From positions 1 through 45,418 of the forward strand of contig NZ_JAFKIC010000134.1 of assembly GCF_017306585.1 (NCBI RefSeq): 45,418 nucleotides of DNA, read 5' to 3'. This stretch comes from Mesorhizobium sp. Lineage in GTDB: Bacteria > Pseudomonadota > Alphaproteobacteria > Rhizobiales > Rhizobiaceae. The translations under genes and the position numbers were made by a program. Positions 43,993 to 45,418 of this stretch are shown here, one piece after another; position 1 is the first letter of the stretch, and the number at the start of each line of letters is the position of its first letter. The notes under the pieces were generated by a model. That model was given only the letters and a program-made list of their open reading frames with translations, was not told where the DNA came from and ran no database searches.

Positions 43993-45081
43993 ATGGCGAA
44001 TGGGCTCGATGATGTGGTGGCGGCCGAAACGGTGCTGTCCGACGTGGACGGCCTGGGCGGCCGCCTGACGATCCGCGGCCATTCACTGCCCGAACTGGCC
44101 GGACGATGGAGTTTCCCGCAAGTCGTGCGCCTGCTGCTCGACGGCTTCTTCGACGATCTCCCCGGCGATGCCGAACTGGCGGGGCGTTTGGGCAAAGCGC
44201 GTGTCGAGGTTTTCGAACGCCTTCAGCCTTCGCTGGCCTTGCTGGCGCCGCTTGAAGTCTACAGCGCCATGCGCGCCGCGATGGCCCTGTTGCCGGATGG
44301 CGAAACGCTGGCGGACGCCTTGCTGCTCATTGCGGCGCCCTCGGTGCTGACGCCGGCGCTGTTGCGGCTGCGGCGTGGCGAGCAGCCGATCGCGCCGGAC
44401 GCCAAGGCCGACCATGCCGCCGACATGCTGCGGATGCTCAGGGGTTCGGCCCCTTCGGCGGCGCTTGCCAAGGCGCTCGATACCTATCTGGTGACTGTCT
44501 GCGACCACGGGCTCAACGCCTCGACCTTCGCCACCCGCGTCGTCGCCTCGACATTGGCCGGCCTGACGTCGTCGGTGCTGGCCGGGCTTGGCGCGCTGAA
44601 GGGGCCGCTGCATGGCGGTGCGCCCGGCCCGGTTATCGAGATGCTCGACGCGATCGAGGCGCATGGCGATGCCGCCGGCTGGCTGCGCGACGAGATCGCC
44701 CATGGCAGGCGCATCATGGGCTTCGGCCACCGCATCTACCGCGTGCGCGATCCGCGCGCTGACGTGCTGAAGGCGGTGGTACGCAAGCTTGGCGGCGAAG
44801 GCGAAGCCGGGCGCAGGCTGGCCTTCGCCGAGACGGTCGAGCAGACGGCGCTCGACGTGCTTCGGATCGCCAAGCCGCAGCGCTCGCTGCAGACCAATGT
44901 CGAGTTCTACACGGCACTGGTGCTGGAAGCGGCGGGCTTTCCGCCTGATGCCTTCAGCAATGTCTTTGCCGCCGGGCGTGTCGCCGGCTGGGTCGCGCAT
45001 GCGCGCGAGCAGCAGACGACCGGCCGGCTGATCCGCCCGCAATCGCGCTATGTCGGTCCGGTGCCGGACCTGGTTGCGTAA
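43993..45081 (+). CDS. Citrate synthase / methylcitrate synthase family protein
   Basis: The 362-residue protein has the citrate synthase folds and motifs CDHGLNASTFATRVVAST, GPLHGGAPGPVIEML with His207, and GFGHRIYRVRDPRADVLK with His246. At the position of the catalytic aspartate (NVDF in GltA) it has Glu304 in TNVEFYTALVLEAAGFP. This Asp-to-Glu change occurs in some other short citrate synthase homologues, as far as I recall, so activity may be altered rather than lost. The start at 43993 follows AAGGAG; the frame's earlier ATG lies in the divergent promoter. It is the partner of the helix-turn-helix citrate synthase. Possible substrates are oxaloacetate with acetyl-CoA or propionyl-CoA. 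Confidence 0.88.
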   Translation: MANGLDDVVAAETVLSDVDGLGGRLTIRGHSLPELAGRWSFPQVVRLLLDGFFDDLPGDAELAGRLGKARVEVFERLQPSLALLAPLEVYSAMRAAMALLPDGETLADALLLIAAPSVLTPALLRLRRGEQPIAPDAKADHAADMLRMLRGSAPSAALAKALDTYLVTVCDHGLNASTFATRVVASTLAGLTSSVLAGLGALKGPLHGGAPGPVIEMLDAIEAHGDAAGWLRDEIAHGRRIMGFGHRIYRVRDPRADVLKAVVRKLGGEGEAGRRLAFAETVEQTALDVLRIAKPQRSLQTNVEFYTALVLEAAGFPPDAFSNVFAAGRVAGWVAHAREQQTTGRLIRPQSRYVGPVPDLVA

Positions 45082-45100
45082 CGCAGGTCTGGTTTCCTCG

Positions 45101-45276
45101 CCCCCGCGAAGCGGGGGAGAGGTGGCCCGGCGAAGCCGGGACGGAGAGGGGGACGCCAGCCGCAAGGTCCGCGTCGCCGATGGTTGAGCGCGGGCGCTGA
45201 TCTGCGTTGGCAGTTCTGTGCGCCAAATTTCCTCTGCCGCGCAGGCCCCTCTCCGTCCCGGCTACGCCGGGCCACC
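45101..45276. repeat. Inverted-repeat element near the right end
   Basis: A small hairpin CCCCCGC-GAA-GCGGGGG (45101-45117) is followed by a 31-base arm at 45121-45151 beginning GGTGGCCCGGCG. Its complement is at 45246-45276 with one mismatch. The centre of about 95 bases has no frame of note. It has the size and plan of the other palindromic elements here but different arm sequences (CCCGGC / CGGAGAGGGG), so it is a second subfamily. Confidence 0.8.
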
Positions 45277-45318
45277 TTGTATCTACACGAGAGAGATTTC
45301 GTGGGAATGAAGCGATTG

Positions 45319-45352
45319 AGCCAAGGTCCGGGCGGCCGCCCGGACCTTGGCT
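45319..45352. repeat. 34-base perfect palindrome without loop
   Basis: AGCCAAGGTCCGGGCGG is followed immediately by its exact reverse complement, with no spacer. In RNA it would form a very strong hairpin, so it may be a factor-assisted terminator for the citrate synthase gene some 240 bases upstream, but there is no T run. Confidence 0.8.
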
Positions 45353-45418
45353 TGGCGAAGTCGCCCGTACCACCTGAGGTTACAGCCGCGGGAGAGCTTG
45401 GGATCTTCGCCTTCGTCA

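Larger units (their letters stand above)
45082..45418. other. Terminal noncoding region after the second citrate synthase
   Basis: No gene is seen in the last 337 bases. Most is occupied by an inverted-repeat element (45101-45276) and a long perfect palindrome (45319-45352). The final 66 bases show no frame or structure I can identify. Confidence 0.6.

Noticed and set aside
45319-45352. Assembly fold-back at the right end
   Set aside because: Sequence to the right of the palindrome is not the reverse complement of that to the left, so a simple fold-back is not supported; the palindrome is reported as a repeat.

Overview
The window reads as a GC-rich chromosomal segment from an alphaproteobacterium of the order Rhizobiales, most likely Mesorhizobium or a close relative. 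The basis is gene order (tolB-pal-cpoB-tilS-ftsH-glmM; serC-serA; phaR next to phbA-phbB), a two-cluster FdxA ferredoxin, a CarD/RpoH pair, a serC-type leader RNA and many GC-rich palindromic intergenic repeats. I ran no database search, so names rest on recognised motifs and family knowledge. I see no tRNA, rRNA, CRISPR array, prophage or transposase.

Layout. 0-10 kb: envelope and housekeeping genes. The left edge is an open frame joining a LysR-type regulator N-terminus to the C-terminal half of TolB, followed by pal, cpoB, tilS and ftsH. Two minus-strand genes for secreted cysteine-repeat proteins sit between ftsH and glmM. 10-15 kb: two Omp25/Omp31-type beta-barrel genes, each preceded by a perfect TTAA-N7-TTAA CtrA-type box, then serC-serA with a leader RNA. 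15-24 kb: an ECF sigma factor with two small alpha/beta-barrel protein genes, a DMT-family exporter, purA, a proline/alanine-rich membrane protein, a chromosomal ccdAB toxin-antitoxin pair, an ABC-F ATPase (uup) and thiamine pyrophosphokinase. 24-28 kb: a promoter and TPP riboswitch driving thiBPQ. 28-35 kb: an M48 metalloprotease lipoprotein, RpoH, a cystine-type amino-acid ABC transporter, CarD and FdxA. 35-45 kb: an S4 RNA-binding protein and a large Suv3-like helicase, a 0.7 kb noncoding region rich in GANTC and DnaA-box-like sites, the PHB genes phbB-phbA with divergent phaR, and two divergent short citrate synthases, one with an N-terminal helix-turn-helix.

How the genes work together. 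Thiamine import (thiBPQ) and thiamine pyrophosphorylation (thiN) are divergent neighbours, so one locus imports the vitamin and makes the ligand of its own riboswitch. phbA and phbB supply 3-hydroxybutyryl-CoA for PHB storage, phaR is the storage regulator, and its likely operator lies between phbA and phaR. CtrA-type boxes before both porin genes suggest that outer-membrane composition is tied to the cell cycle.

The points most worth checking are the GANTC/DnaA-box region at 39.3-39.7 kb, the LysR-TolB junction near position 220, the helix-turn-helix citrate synthase pair, the twin CtrA boxes, and the two-member cysteine-repeat family, whose terminators appear to be duplicated with the genes.
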